From assembly GCF_040581485.1 (NCBI RefSeq), contig NC_090129.1:17665264-17729263 (forward strand): 64,000 nucleotides of DNA. The letters run 5' to 3'. This document shows positions 38,529 to 50,134 of this stretch, one piece after another (the stretch's first letter is position 1; every line of letters begins with the position of its first letter). A program made the position numbers and the translations under genes. The notes beneath the pieces were generated by a model that was not told the origin of the DNA, made no database searches, and worked only from the letters and a program-made list of their open reading frames with translations. This DNA comes from Linepithema humile. Its lineage: Eukaryota > Arthropoda > Insecta > Hymenoptera > Formicidae.

Positions 38529-40169
38529 ATAACCTACTTACTTATGTATCCACCTACCGATTTCCGTCGTAAGTTGCTCGTGTTGACGAAAAAGTGCACT
38601 CGATGTATAAAAAATTACCATCCGCTTTCATAAAAATCCACTACTCCGTATAAATTAAATTTACGTGATAAAAGTTAACTTTATTACTGCAGTTATATTT
38701 AGTTGCAAATTTAAGTATATAAATAATAATCTACGGTTTCCGTCAGTTAATAGTTCAAAGAAGCGAAACAGTATTATTTTAACGAACTAAATTGTTGCAA
38801 GCATCAATAAATTCGAGATGTATACATTTGTATTAAAAAAATTAACATCTTGGGATAATAATTCTTGTCATTGCTGAAAAAAACAAACGCCATCATGAAG
38901 TGCATCATTCAGTTGATTGTCGAGCTGGATGACACATGTCATTATCGCGTTCGACAGAACGGCATTCGGGCTCACTAGGTGCGACGTAATGTGTCGTGCC
39001 TGTTGATCGAACGACACCATCAAATTGTGCGCAATGTTGCGTGCACCAGCAACGTTCGCACGCGCCGCCATCAAAGGGACACGCAATCGATCCCATCCCC
39101 ACACTGGCCGTCCGCAGTGCGCGATTAGTGCATTAAATATAAATGCTGCCGATGGAACGGGTTGTATGGATAAAATAAAGCATGTATTTCGATTCTTATT
39201 CATCGATTCGAGAAATGCGAGCAAAAACCATTTATTTGTATCTAAAAGCGTTTGCTTTCACATAAATGAGAAATTTGGATGCAAAATTTATGTGGTCATA
39301 TAAAACTTTAATGCACATTATTTGTTTTAAAAAAAAATCTATGAAACTAGAGTTAATATATAATATAATATACAATCGTTCGATGGAACATTTTTCACGA
39401 ATCGGTGGAAATTCGCGAGATCGCACGGAGACAATTTCGGTAATCGCGTGTTCGATCGATTGTGCGATTTCTCAGAGCGCGAATTCAATATTCCACTTGT
39501 TTACAAGCCAATCGCTGGGATTATCGCAGCATGTAGCGTGGCAAAATTCAATACAAGCGTTTGATATTGCTGTCAACCGTGCAATTTTGTTTGATTAAAA
39601 ATTAATCTAGTGACAATTTAACATTATAGTTAATTTTAGAATGCTTATCTTAAAATTGATTGAAAATCTATTCAAAAGTTAATTTAATGGCAAATTGATA
39701 CATTTAATTTTAAATCCCCATTTTACGTTTAAAATTAAGTTAGTGACACGTAAAATGTCTATCATTAAGTCATGAAAATTGGTTCGAAAATTGAACAATT
39801 GAAAAATTGAATTATCTACACCGTTCTATTGGAACAAATGACGACTTTTCTACAATTATAGATGTATTGATCTTACATAATTGATACAACACATTAAGAC
39901 GCCTGCGTTTCTACTTGAAAAAATTTCTCACGTTACACTTCGCGTTATGAATCCCCATTTCGGACGAAACAACCGCATAATTTAGTCTACACGCCGACGG
40001 CAAATAGGGTGTGCTCAAAGTGTCATTATGAACGACCCGGACGCAATACCGTCTTAATAGCGCCGGGGATAACTCGAGCGTCGTTATTTGCCGGCCACCT
40101 TGTACAGCAGTCTCAGTATTAGCAGCCGGCATGCACTTAGGGTACAATACTCGCGGGTACATTGTGCCA

Positions 40170-40591
40170 CTCACCTAAGCGCTAATACTGACGAGGAGGC
40201 GGATGCGGGGCATCGGGAAAGCGGGCGCGCCATCGATATATAACCAAAAGGGGCGAGGAACGGGGCGGGAGGAGGGGTAGCGAAACAGGGAGGGAAACAC
40301 GCTGGAGCTGATACAGCTCTCGGCTGCTTGCAGAGGATCGCAATACCGCGACATTGTTCCCGTTTGCGGTGGTTCCACCGAACGTGTCGTGGATACGAGC
40401 TGCATTGCGAAGGGGTGGGCGGGGGAAGGAGTGGGAGCGAGAATAGCGACGAGGGGGATGGCGGTGAAGGGGGGGAACTAATCTCACTGCCCCGAGTTTT
40501 CCGAGGCGAGTAACAAGGTGAGCGTAACAAGTGCGCGCCCGCCGTTTGTCGAGCGGGCAGAAGAGCGGCGGGGGGTGGAGGGGGCGGAGGG
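40170..40591. promoter_or_regulatory. G-rich island with G-quadruplex motifs and opposed splice donors
   Basis: The plus strand carries several sets of four G-tracts with short loops: about 40250-40276, 40411-40434 (GGGG, GGG, GGGGG, GGG) and 40569-40591. A strong minus-strand donor (AG|GTGAGT read right to left) has its exon edge at 40171-40172, and a strong plus-strand donor CAAG|GTGAGC begins at 40517. A TATATAA-like sequence is at about 40236. The pattern could mark an alternative or bidirectional promoter with untranslated first exons. The 229-codon minus-strand frame across it (40171-40860) is proline-rich low-complexity sequence and I do not call it a gene. Confidence 0.25.
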
Positions 40592-40599
40592 TAGTTTGT

Positions 40600-41105
40600 T
40601 TGATTTCGAGATCCTTGCGCGACGCGTTTCTTCGTGGCGGGGAGGATGAGAGAAGGAGGATGATGCGCGCGTACGCGGGGCGTGTGCACACGATGTTGTG
40701 CGTCGCGCTTGGGCGCGGCACAGATAGATAGGATTGTCTGCGTTGTTGAAAAGCTGGATAGTCCGCTTGGATAGCGGCGATCGATAAGATACCCGAGATA
40801 ATATCTATGGATTTTAAGAATTCCAAACATTGTTGGATTAACAATTACGTCCGCACACATTGCAAAATTTTCGACAATTCGCGTAACTCGAGAGTGTAAT
40901 TCTATAAAAAGATTTAACTCCTTTTATTTGCGACTTGAAGGTTATGTTTGCCTTTGTCTTCACGCGATCACTTAAAAGTTAATCGGTTTTATCAGTGTGC
41001 TCAATTTTATTTAAATCCGCTGGAGATTCGAGACCGCGAATCGAAGAAGACCGTTTGGCGCCTTCGCTTAGAGCACTTTTGCGCTTACAAGCTCTGTCTC
41101 TTTCT

Positions 41106-41142
<37 letters not shown>

Positions 41143-43930
41143 GGCGTAATGGATAGAAAGGGCTCCGTCAAAGCTCTACCGCAAATCCGAGTTGCCGGCA
41201 AACCCTCAGCACCGCCGGCAGTCAACGTCGATTTTTATTCTCTACTTTCATATCCCTCTGTGCCGAGGCACGAGCGCGTTCGGTAAGAAGAGCTGACGGA
41301 AGTTGACGCAAAGCATTGGATGTTCTTCAGTCGAAAGCCACATCGCATTGTCACCTCTAATACGCACAACCGACTTTCACGAAAAACTCAAGACAACTGC
41401 CTGAGATATTTAATTTCAATGTTGTAATCTTGACAGCAATCGTTAAAGTTGTGTCTCTCTGGAAAAATTCATTTTATTTCTTATATTACAATTTATTTTA
41501 TCACTTGAAACTAAATTAAAAAGTTACCGTTAGCATAATCTGTGGCAAAGACACATTAGATTCAGTCAATGTGAACATTTCTGAATATTTTAAATATTTA
41601 TATATTATCTTTTTTCTAATTTTATGTATATGTGTATAATAAAACTAAAAGAAATATAATATCTTAAATTGAACTCGAAATTTGTCAATATTGATATTAG
41701 TAATTATAATTTGAGAAATTTATTAATAATTTTACGGGCCAGAATTTATCATTTATTTAATTAACAATTTAAAAAATTCGTGAAATGAAATATAGTGTTT
41801 TTAATTGGTTATAATTCGATAAGAAAATAATTAGGTTATTTGTTAATAGAAGTTAATATATTTCTAATTTTAGAAACTGGACGCAAAGCCTCTGAAATCG
41901 TATGCTATTTCTTGTTCCATCAATTATGCTTTTAGAAGACGCCATGATTATGAAAAATCATTCATTTTTCAATTTGCTGTGGGAAACATCGTGCAAAAGA
42001 TTCGCCGATAAGCATCAATATCAAACGAATCGCAAATCGTTTCTACAGACAAAGATTTCGATAAGTTCATCTTGCAGGAATGAAATTCTCGTGAATAATT
42101 TTGATTAAATTTAATTAACATTTGTTTCAAACTGGCTTGAAAGCACAAATGAATAAATGTTAAAATCAAATTTATTCTTGATTATTTAGAATAATAAACC
42201 TTGATTGCGCGCACTGCATAGGGAAGCACCTTTATAAATCCAACACTTTGTAACCAAGCGCGAAATGAAACTTTATAACGCAGTTAAAGTAACCAATCTT
42301 AATCTTAGTTGATTATTTAAAGTATATGAGATACGCAAAGTGTCGCTACATTTTTTTTTCATTTTTCGACGCTGATGATTATCTTTGCGAAAACATTTCT
42401 ATAACTCGCTATCCTTTCATGTTGGACGATTCATTCGGGATGATCGTGAACCGCGGATCGTGCGAACCAGTCTTTAGATCGACACATCGCGGTCGGGTCT
42501 GCGTCGGTGAAACAGGGTTAATCGGATTTCTGCGGATTATCTTTGATGTCTTCTACCTCAAAAGAAACACAGTCGCGTCGACGTGAATAATTCGCGGTCC
42601 GATATCGGCTCAACCCTTTCTTCCGCAAAGAGCGGCAAAGGGTTTTAAAGCAACCGACTGGGAAAAGCGCCAGGCTGAAAGGAGGGACAGAGTGCATTCG
42701 TAGTTTTGCGTAGTAGAAACGATGCATCGCGCAGTCGACACGGTCTGCGTTTGATCTTTGAGAAAATGGTACGTTAAATTTATGCGCTCGGGGAATGTAA
42801 AATATAATATACGTAGAAATTTATAATCTCGAAGCTCCGGGCTGGTGAATTTTTCGTCGGGCAAATCTATATGTAGGAATTTAATCGTGGAATAGAAGCC
42901 GCGTGTATGTCAAAATAATTTATACACTCGATATTTCTCATAGACAATGTAGCGCGTGTCGCGTAATAAATATCGCGCAATTTGAAGCAAAATTTCAAAC
43001 TGTGGAATATTTATTAGCCCGGCATATTCTTTTCTAAAAAATATAATTGATTGCGTCCTCTTCATTCTGTATGCAAATGAAGGCTCAAATGTATTATTTG
43101 ACGGATTTAATTTACCGTTGCGTATAACTACACGACAAACCACTATCGCCGCATGAAAAATTCATATATTTGACAAATTTCACGCAGATAGTCGGAATGA
43201 TAGATTACTTTCCGGTGGTTCTAATAGAAGGGAAAACTATCAGGCGCTCTCGCCGTGTCGTCCTCCCGTCTTCGAGTATCGATTCAGCTGGTAGCCGTCT
43301 GTTATCCGAGCGAACCTGAGGCTTTCAACTTCTACCATCTAACCGTTTCCGTTGTCACCGTTGACCCGTAACACGGATCCCGTCTTACCAACCGCCATAG
43401 TTCCCGAGCTGCTATTCCTGAACGGCGCTCTATTTCGCGCCGAGATCCCGCCTGCCGTCCGTCGAGACGTCTCACCCTATGGAAGCTAAATGGAGCGCGA
43501 CCGACCGCAGAGTGAGGGTGAAATTCGCTGCATAATTAAATACATCAGTGCAAGTTTATCGATTGAGACTGGATATGTTGCATTTATTCTTATAACTTTT
43601 CGCCGGCTGCAGAATTATAATTGAGGAGAATCCGGCGTATCGCCGGATGGAAAATTTAAAAAATATCGGCAAAGATATAAAACTGAGAGAATTAATTGTG
43701 AAGGATGATGATTAAAAAAATCTAAAGAATATCACTAGAAATTGTAACATTTCTTTTGAGATTTTCAGATAACCTTTAGATTTGTCTTGAAAAGTTGATA
43801 GATTTGAAAGACTTTCGATATTCGAAAATCAAGCTTTTCATTATTCAAGGAATTATTTCGCTTGGTATCTAGATATTTAGATGAAATAGTAGTTGTATTA
43901 CTGTCGGCACAGTAAAACGCGAGTAAGTGC
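40600..43930. other. Non-coding sequence
   Basis: AT-rich with a GC-rich patch at 43200-43530. Apart from the CT run at 41111-41138, I see nothing. Confidence 0.6.
41111..41138 (+). repeat. (CT)14 microsatellite
   Basis: A pure TC/CT run preceded by a T-rich pyrimidine tract from about 41096. Confidence 0.93.
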
Positions 43931-43935
43931 CTGCT

Positions 43936-43977
43936 GCAACAATAGTTACCTATTGTAATAGGAAACTATTGTGTTGC
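43936..43977. repeat. Compact perfect-type hairpin, about 19-bp stem
   Basis: GCAACAATAGTTACCTATT (43936-43954) is followed after a 3-4 nt loop by its near reverse complement ending GTTGC at 43977, with one mismatch and a 2-nt bulge. Weaker pairing may extend outward (AAGTGC on the left against GTGCATTT on the right). The loop is too small for a standard microRNA precursor. It may be a cruciform-forming repeat or a relic of a small mobile element. Confidence 0.45.
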
Positions 43978-43979
43978 AC

Positions 43980-45182
43980 CGTGCATTTAATCACGGAATG
44001 TATCTATATCTGTCTATTTCCAAGCACACGGAAATACCTATATTCATAGAACTTTTTGCGGCTTGAAGATAGACGGAGAGAGTGACATATATTTTTTTTC
44101 ATTACTTTTTGCTACAAGCAACATTGTTTTCCTCATTTCATTGTTTTTCAAATAGGAATCGCAGCCCGCTGTAGAATTCCATATGGAAAATACTGCGTGT
44201 ATAAATAGAATTTTGTGAATGGAAGTTCTAGAGTTCATAAATTTGTGATTACAATTATTCGGCTCGCATAATTCGCGACGTTGCTATATTTTTAAGTACG
44301 ATTACAAAAGTCGAATTCAATAGAGTAAAAACGTATTCCCAGGAAAATACAAATGCACACTACATTGAGGTGATTCGAACGATTAACCAAAGAGGAGCGC
44401 AAACTTCTGCACAATATGGGAAAGATTGATTGCCGTCCAAGTATCGAGAACATCGGCACGACGTACTCGCGGAAGGTATGCCGAGGAATCGTACGTGCGG
44501 GATAGATCATGCGCGCACGTGATCCAGGGATCGTGTGGTTCTCGTATTCCGGATTCGTCCGCCGTGCCGCAAGATGAAACGGATTATTGCTTCGCCACGT
44601 TTATGTACCCTCCTCGATATATCTGTCCACCGCTGGCCCCCTAGATAGCGACATATTAATGCCAAAGGGCTCTGCGACGGGCCCGAGTATGTACCGTAGG
44701 CACTTCAGGCTATATATGCACGCGCACGGACGTATATATACGTGCGGCTTTCGAGTATGGACTATATACAGCCAATCACTCTGCGCATCTCCTCATCATC
44801 GAAGACCGAGCCTCCTTACGCCTCGCGTGATATATCCACGAAATTGGATCGAGTGATCTCAGATTGATCCCGCGAGGTTACTAGGTCGTTCGGCGATGTC
44901 AAGATCTTGGCGGCTCGGTTATTTGTGAAAGACGTTTCTGCATAATTCAATGCCCAACGAGATTTTTTCATCTGAAAAATCGCTATTTCGAAAAAAATTT
45001 TTTTTAGATTTTAATCTCGCATCATATTTTTAAAGGTAGAAATACACTTTTTACTACTGAGTTTTTTACTTCTAGAACCATCAGATTTCTACAGCAAACT
45101 GCCTGAAAAATGTAAGATCATCAACTATGTATAATGAAGAATGTTTCGACGATTGAGTTTAGAAACCACTATTTTTTTGTAT
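43980..45182. other. Non-coding sequence upstream of the transposon pair
   Basis: GC-rich at 44440-44900, with several TATATA motifs and a palindromic CGTATATATACG near 44730. No ORF is supported. Confidence 0.6.
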
Positions 45183-45184
45183 TA

Positions 45185-46172
45185 CCCGAGTCGAAATTTA
45201 AAACCTACTATAAACCTCATACATGGTTATTTGTGCCTCTAATAATGTTCCTTGACCTACAAGTTCTATCTTGAAAGTGTTATGTCTTCTTTTGGCCTTT
45301 CTTTAATCTTGTTGTCCTAGAAAACCCTTATTTTTATTGATGTTAAATATACAATTCCTACTTTCGTTCTTACAACTCCTACCTCTTTTGAATCTCCAAA
45401 TCTTATCAAAATTTCTAGCAATAAAAATATTAATATTCAATCTATAATTGAGTTCAATTTCTATTATTTCAGATTAATATAATAAATGTTATAATATAAA
45501 ATAAATAATAACAAATAAATAGTAAAAAATATTTTTTAAAATTAAGTGCAACTCAGTATTATATTTAGTATTATAAATAACTAAAAATTTATTCGAATAA
45601 ACAAAAAACAATTAAAATTCAAAATTTTATTTAATATTTTATTACATATTTGACCTATAATTCGAAATTATTTAATATTCTATTACCACATTTACTTTAT
45701 TTGTATTTAATGCATATCTTAATTTCAATAAGCGCAATACATTAATTATGTAATTTACTTAACTGCAAATAGATATGTAAGAGATAAGTGAATATTATTT
45801 ATATAATATTTGCTTATAGTAGCCTATTTACAGTTAAGCAAATTATAATAATTAATATATTGTTTATTGAAATCAAGATCCATACATTAAATGCAAGTAG
45901 AGTATATGAGATAATAGATTATTAAGTAATTTTGAATAGTTATTTTCTAGAAATACATATTTATAGAACCTGGAGCCTTTTTAGAGGTTCTCAGTAGGTA
46001 CTCTTTTGAGCTTCCACATGGAAAAAACGGCAATAAGTAACAATTTTTAGTATCAAAGGAGGGCAATAGCCAATGTAATGTTATATCTATATATATGAAT
46101 TAAAGCTTACATTGGTTCTCCAAATTCGACAAAACTTGTAGGTTTAATCTAGGCTAAAAATTTCGACTCGGG
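45185..46172. mobile_element. Non-autonomous DNA transposon (foldback/MITE-like), 988 bp
   Basis: The ends are inverted copies. CCCGAGTCGAAATTT at 45185-45199 is matched exactly by its reverse complement at 46158-46172, and imperfect similarity extends to about 33 bp per end (45185-45217 against 46140-46172). TA flanks both ends (45183-45184 and 46173-46174), consistent with a TA target-site duplication as in the Tc1/mariner/IS630 superfamily. The centre is a large imperfect palindrome (about 45663-45950, centred near 45805) whose arms pair for more than 100 nt. The interior is very AT-rich with no coding frame, so it would depend on a transposase supplied elsewhere. The CCC start resembles piggyBac, but the TTAA flanks of that family are absent. 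Confidence 0.7.
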
Positions 46173-46174
46173 TA

Positions 46175-46574
46175 TACACTCAAAAAAATATTTCGCTGAT
46201 GTAGTTAGATTTCTAGATATCGCAACAAGAATGTATCGCTATTTTTCGTATCTGTGAAAACATTGTTTGTCACATATAGAATTTATAGCAGTAATGTTCT
46301 AGCAATAGCTTCTGAAAAATTTAGGTACCATTGCTAAATGTTATTCATTGCATGATCTAACACGTGATTGATCTCATATAGATAGGCGCTTTAGAGAAAC
46401 TTTCTTTTTAAAGTTCACAAACAATACAGATATGTATTCTGTTTCTGTCATCTAAACTGATTAAGTAATTACATATGCAATATCACAACAGTTGCTAATC
46501 ATTTATCTGTTTTAGTTAATTTTTTACACCTAGAAAATTTTAGCTATTATTGCAAGATCATTTTTTTGAGTGTA
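46175..46574. mobile_element. MITE with 15-bp terminal inverted repeats, 400 bp
   Basis: The left end TACACTCAAAAAAAT (46175-46189) is matched perfectly by its reverse complement at 46560-46574. TA lies outside both ends (46173-46174 and 46575-46576), so a TA duplication is the simplest reading; TATA with a 13-bp repeat is equally possible. The interior has no ORF of note and no obvious subterminal repeats. The left TA is the same dinucleotide as the right flank of the preceding 988-bp element, so the two elements abut. Mariner-like origin is inferred from TA targeting only. Confidence 0.65.
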
Positions 46575-46576
46575 TA

Positions 46577-49500
46577 ACATTATATTTTTGTATTATATCA
46601 TTGTGAAGCTTTTTGATTTGAAAAATCCTGATTTTAAAAAAACTATTATTAAACTGTAGTAGGGACATAGTTCTTTTATTATGAAATATATAATTCTTGC
46701 AGGATATGTAATTTTAGACTTGTAAAAAAGATTCTTCGTGACAAAATAATAATAAAAATAATATAATTTTTTTCACTTTTGACATGCGTGCTTAAAAACA
46801 TATTTTGTACTAGAATCCACCCGCAAGAGAGAGATTTATTATGCAAGAGACTTTGCACCAGCAAAAGTTCTACTTTTCTTAGGCTTTTTATCGCTACTAT
46901 TGATTTTCGATTATCGGCTACCTAATGCATCGGACGTTTTTGGGTTAAAGACCACCAGCATCCCATGTGCTCATCGCTTTTCGCGGCTCCCGATAAGACT
47001 TTGCGATCGTGCCATTAGATAGAAGAACACCGTCACACTTTGGTACAGTTACATCCGACTATACCAAGAATTCTCGAAAACTGCGGCTGAAAAATAATGG
47101 AAATGAATTCAAAGCTTGTTACACCGGAACTGTGAAGTTATAATGTAAAAATGGAAAAGCCGGACACATATAAATTTTAAAAGACGATAAAACATAGAAA
47201 TTATACAATATAAAAATATAGAGTATTGTTTCTCAGAATTTTTTCACTATAAATTGTGTCTTGAAATTTGCGAATTTTTTAAGCAATTAAATTTTCAGTT
47301 TGTGCATGTAGAGAAAACTGTCAACTTACAATTTTACACGTGTTGTCGTTTTGAAAAAAACAAGGACAGCTTTGCTCTCCTCAGATTACAATTTGCGAAT
47401 ATTCATTGGCTGTAGAAATTCCTCGTCGGTCAGCTGAATCACGGGTGTGTTTAATTAGCATGAATGATTTCCAATGTCGCGGTCGGCGTTGTCGTTATTT
47501 TGGGAGGCTTTGCGAGAGACGTGTGTTGAAAAACACAGAGACGCCACTCGGACGACGATAAATTGCCGTAAAGATTTCGCTGTCGCAGTTAGAGCCGCCA
47601 ATTAAGCGGGTGAGATAATCGGCAACCGCTTCGCGATAATTTACGGAACGACGAGCGACTAATTTGACGCGTGCGACCGAAGGCATGCAAAGAATCGACT
47701 TGCGCTCGTAAATATACGTTGAAAATGTAAGAATTTGGAAAAAAAATTCAAAGCAAAATCTGTATCGTCATGTGTATGAAAAAATATTTCCATTATAAAA
47801 TATAGTGTCCTTGCTTTTATTATGTAATAAAATTTTTTATTTTCCAAATTAGATTCACTTTACATTATACGAATTCTTTCATCTTATTATTTTATAAAGT
47901 ACGCCTATACATATAAAAATGCAAAGAAAGCTTTAAAAACGTGAATAATAAAACTTTATTTTTTATTAATATATATTTTGGATATTTTTAAACATTATAA
48001 TAAAAATTTTGTTCAGGATTTATTTTATATTAATTATTAGATAAATATTCTTAAGAATAAAATTGGCATCAACCGCTTTTCGCATGCCTTACAGTCGTAC
48101 AGCAAACATTTAAATAATCATAATTTAAGTAAAACGCGAACGCAGATGTCAACATTCTAAAGATTCGCAGCGTCACGATACCGATCGCATTCTCGTTGCT
48201 TTCTTCCACCATCTCTTCTTTTCTCGAAGCTTTACTGCATCCGCGTCCACCATTGGTCTTCAATCACGCTCGGATCTTTCGTCTCGATAGCATAAGTGCA
48301 AGGCGTGTCAGTGATTCTCAACCTGACACCGGCTGCCTGAGAAGCCACGCTCCTGACGAAGATCGATCGCATTCATGGAGGACACTGACCTGATTTACGA
48401 CGTTCCACACCGCCGGTCAGAAAAGTTCACCATGATCAGCTTTTTTTCGCCCCTTAAATTAAAGAGCTCTGCGAATTATAAACTGCAATTCTCTTGAATT
48501 ATAATTTTCCCAGCCACAAACTTCCAATCATGCCCATGTGTTCCAGTCATAAATTTCCAAATAATCATTCATAAAATATTCAATTATCATCAGTTTCTAC
48601 AATATTATAACACTTATAACCTCGCCGGTCTCAAAATCCTCTCACTTGTGAACATTTCCATCGCAATTTCTCGAAACAAAAAATGTTCGAAAAAAACAAT
48701 GCGTTTTCTAACGATAAATTTGTTAGTCACGAATGTATGCTATTTATAATTCTTCCAATTATAAATTTCCTAAATATTCCAATTATGAATGCGATCAAAA
48801 CACGAACTTTTCTCTCATACAACATACGTTGTTTTAAATAATATGAGCTCGAAACGAGAGTAGAACATCGGATGCGAAAATTGGTCGTATTCCGCGCTAT
48901 CCGCGAGGCAATCAATTTTCACCATCGACGAAGGGAAGGAAACGAGAGTTCACGGATACGAGGGAAACGGCGAAAAAAAATGGAGCTTCGGCGGGTGTGA
49001 CTTAATGTAGTCGAAGAAATAAACGGGGCAGCGGTATATATCAAAGCGCGGACAGCCTCGTTGCGTATAAATGATATAAATAAAATCAACCTGGGAATAC
49101 CGGAGCTATTTATCATCCGGCTAAAATGCCTCGCGCCTTCGTCCTTTCGCGTCCCCATTAATAACGACGGGAAAAGCCATTTTCTTGAACGTGCCTTCTT
49201 CCAAACACGTCATACTTATTTCGCGAGGAGAAGCGCGCATTTAAGAAAGAAATACCCGAATTAATTTCATTAAAAATGCGAGGTCGGCAATTTCCCACGA
49301 TTACGCAGCCCATCGTATGCGATATCAGTCTTGCTATGATATAATTTTATATATTGTGTATTCTATACATATATATATATGCTACGGAATTTGCTTGTAG
49401 ATGCCGATTCTATAGATATAGTATTAAGTTACGAGACTATAGTTACAACATTATTACGGCCGCATAACTGCGGCAAAATAATACTTATATAGAAAGTTGG

Positions 49501-50040
49501 GATTATCTGAGAATATATGTGTTTTACGAAATAAATCTTATTTTCGAAAAGAAAAGTAATAAAAGTCGTATTAGAAAAGGAAGTTGAAAAGAATAGTGCA
49601 AGGGACTATGTTAGAGAAGTTCATAAACTTGAAAACTTATAATTTGATAGAGCTGTAATTTAGAAAGTTTATGATATAGAGAATTTTTAAAACTGGAAAA
49701 TATGCTGCACTTTTTAAGCACAGTGTTGGGAAACTGAAACAATTTATTGCGAAAGGAAGAGGGCCTGCTCTAATGACTCTCAAATATTTCTTAAGCCCAT
49801 CACTTTGATAAGAGTTGGTTCGCAATCTGGGCGCGTGTTTACACACACACGCGCGTATTTGTTGATACGTCAGCGCCACGGGTTTCTCGGTACACTTCGG
49901 TTGTGTGAACATACACGCGCGTCGCATATGTGCGTAAGCGCAACGAAGAGCCTCCGGGAAAGCCGCGGGAATGGCATATGGCCAAATATTTAGGTGTCGG
50001 AGTAAGATGTGTTTGTGCTGTATTGTCTCATTCGACATCG
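46577..50040. other. Non-coding sequence between the MITE pair and ratchet site 2
   Basis: Mostly AT-rich, with moderate patches at 46880-47050, 47400-47700, 48180-48420 and 48900-49300. I see no feature. Confidence 0.6.
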
Positions 50041-50043
50041 CGA

Positions 50044-50080
50044 CTAACGTATATATTTGTCTTTTTTCTTTCAGGTAAGC
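50044..50080 (+). promoter_or_regulatory. Recursive splice site (ratchet point) 2
   Basis: The order is a perfect branch-point consensus CTAAC (50044-50048), then a pyrimidine tract (about 50057-50072), CAG (50072-50074) and immediately GTAAGC (50075-50080). The putative branch A at 50047 is 27 nt from the junction, which is normal spacing. As at 13333, acceptor and donor share one junction on the plus strand, the hallmark of zero-length exons used in stepwise removal of long introns. Two such sites 36.7 kb apart in the same orientation support one long plus-strand intron. I saw no equivalent (ACTTACCTG followed by purines) for the minus strand. Confidence 0.7.
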
Positions 50081-50131
50081 TATCTTGGCTCTTTTTTGTC
50101 TTCGCAAAAATCGAGGCATGCTGCAAGCGTG
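50075..50131 (+). other. Putative recursive-splicing (RS) exon
   Basis: The interval runs from the ratchet junction at 50075 to a second donor, GTG|GTAAGATA, whose GT begins at 50132. It would be a 57-nt exon bounded by the strong acceptor of ratchet site 2 and a good 5' splice site. Such downstream donors are known to allow exon definition of recursive sites; the exon is normally removed in the second step because the reconstituted donor wins. The interval could also be a cryptic or alternative exon. No coding function is claimed. Confidence 0.4.
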
Positions 50132-50134
50132 GTA

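Larger units (their letters stand above)
33700..40160. other. Non-coding mosaic
   Basis: GC-rich islands occur at 34700-35300, 35900-36060, 36600-36950, 37200-37680 and 38140-38480. A minus-strand frame of 118 codons at 38868-39224 has balanced composition but no recognised domain. An acceptor-like CCCCCCTGTGTTGTTTCAG ends at about 36275 and is followed by stops in short order. I see no supported gene. Confidence 0.55.

Noticed and set aside
38868..39224. 118-codon minus-strand ORF with balanced composition
   Set aside because: No family recognised and no splice or promoter support; within chance length.
40171..40860. 229-codon minus-strand ORF, the longest in the window
   Set aside because: Proline/serine-rich low complexity caused by the G-rich plus strand; other frames across the same patch are open too.
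49637..50119. 160-codon minus-strand ORF
   Set aside because: Antisense across ratchet site 2; no recognised domain, chance length.
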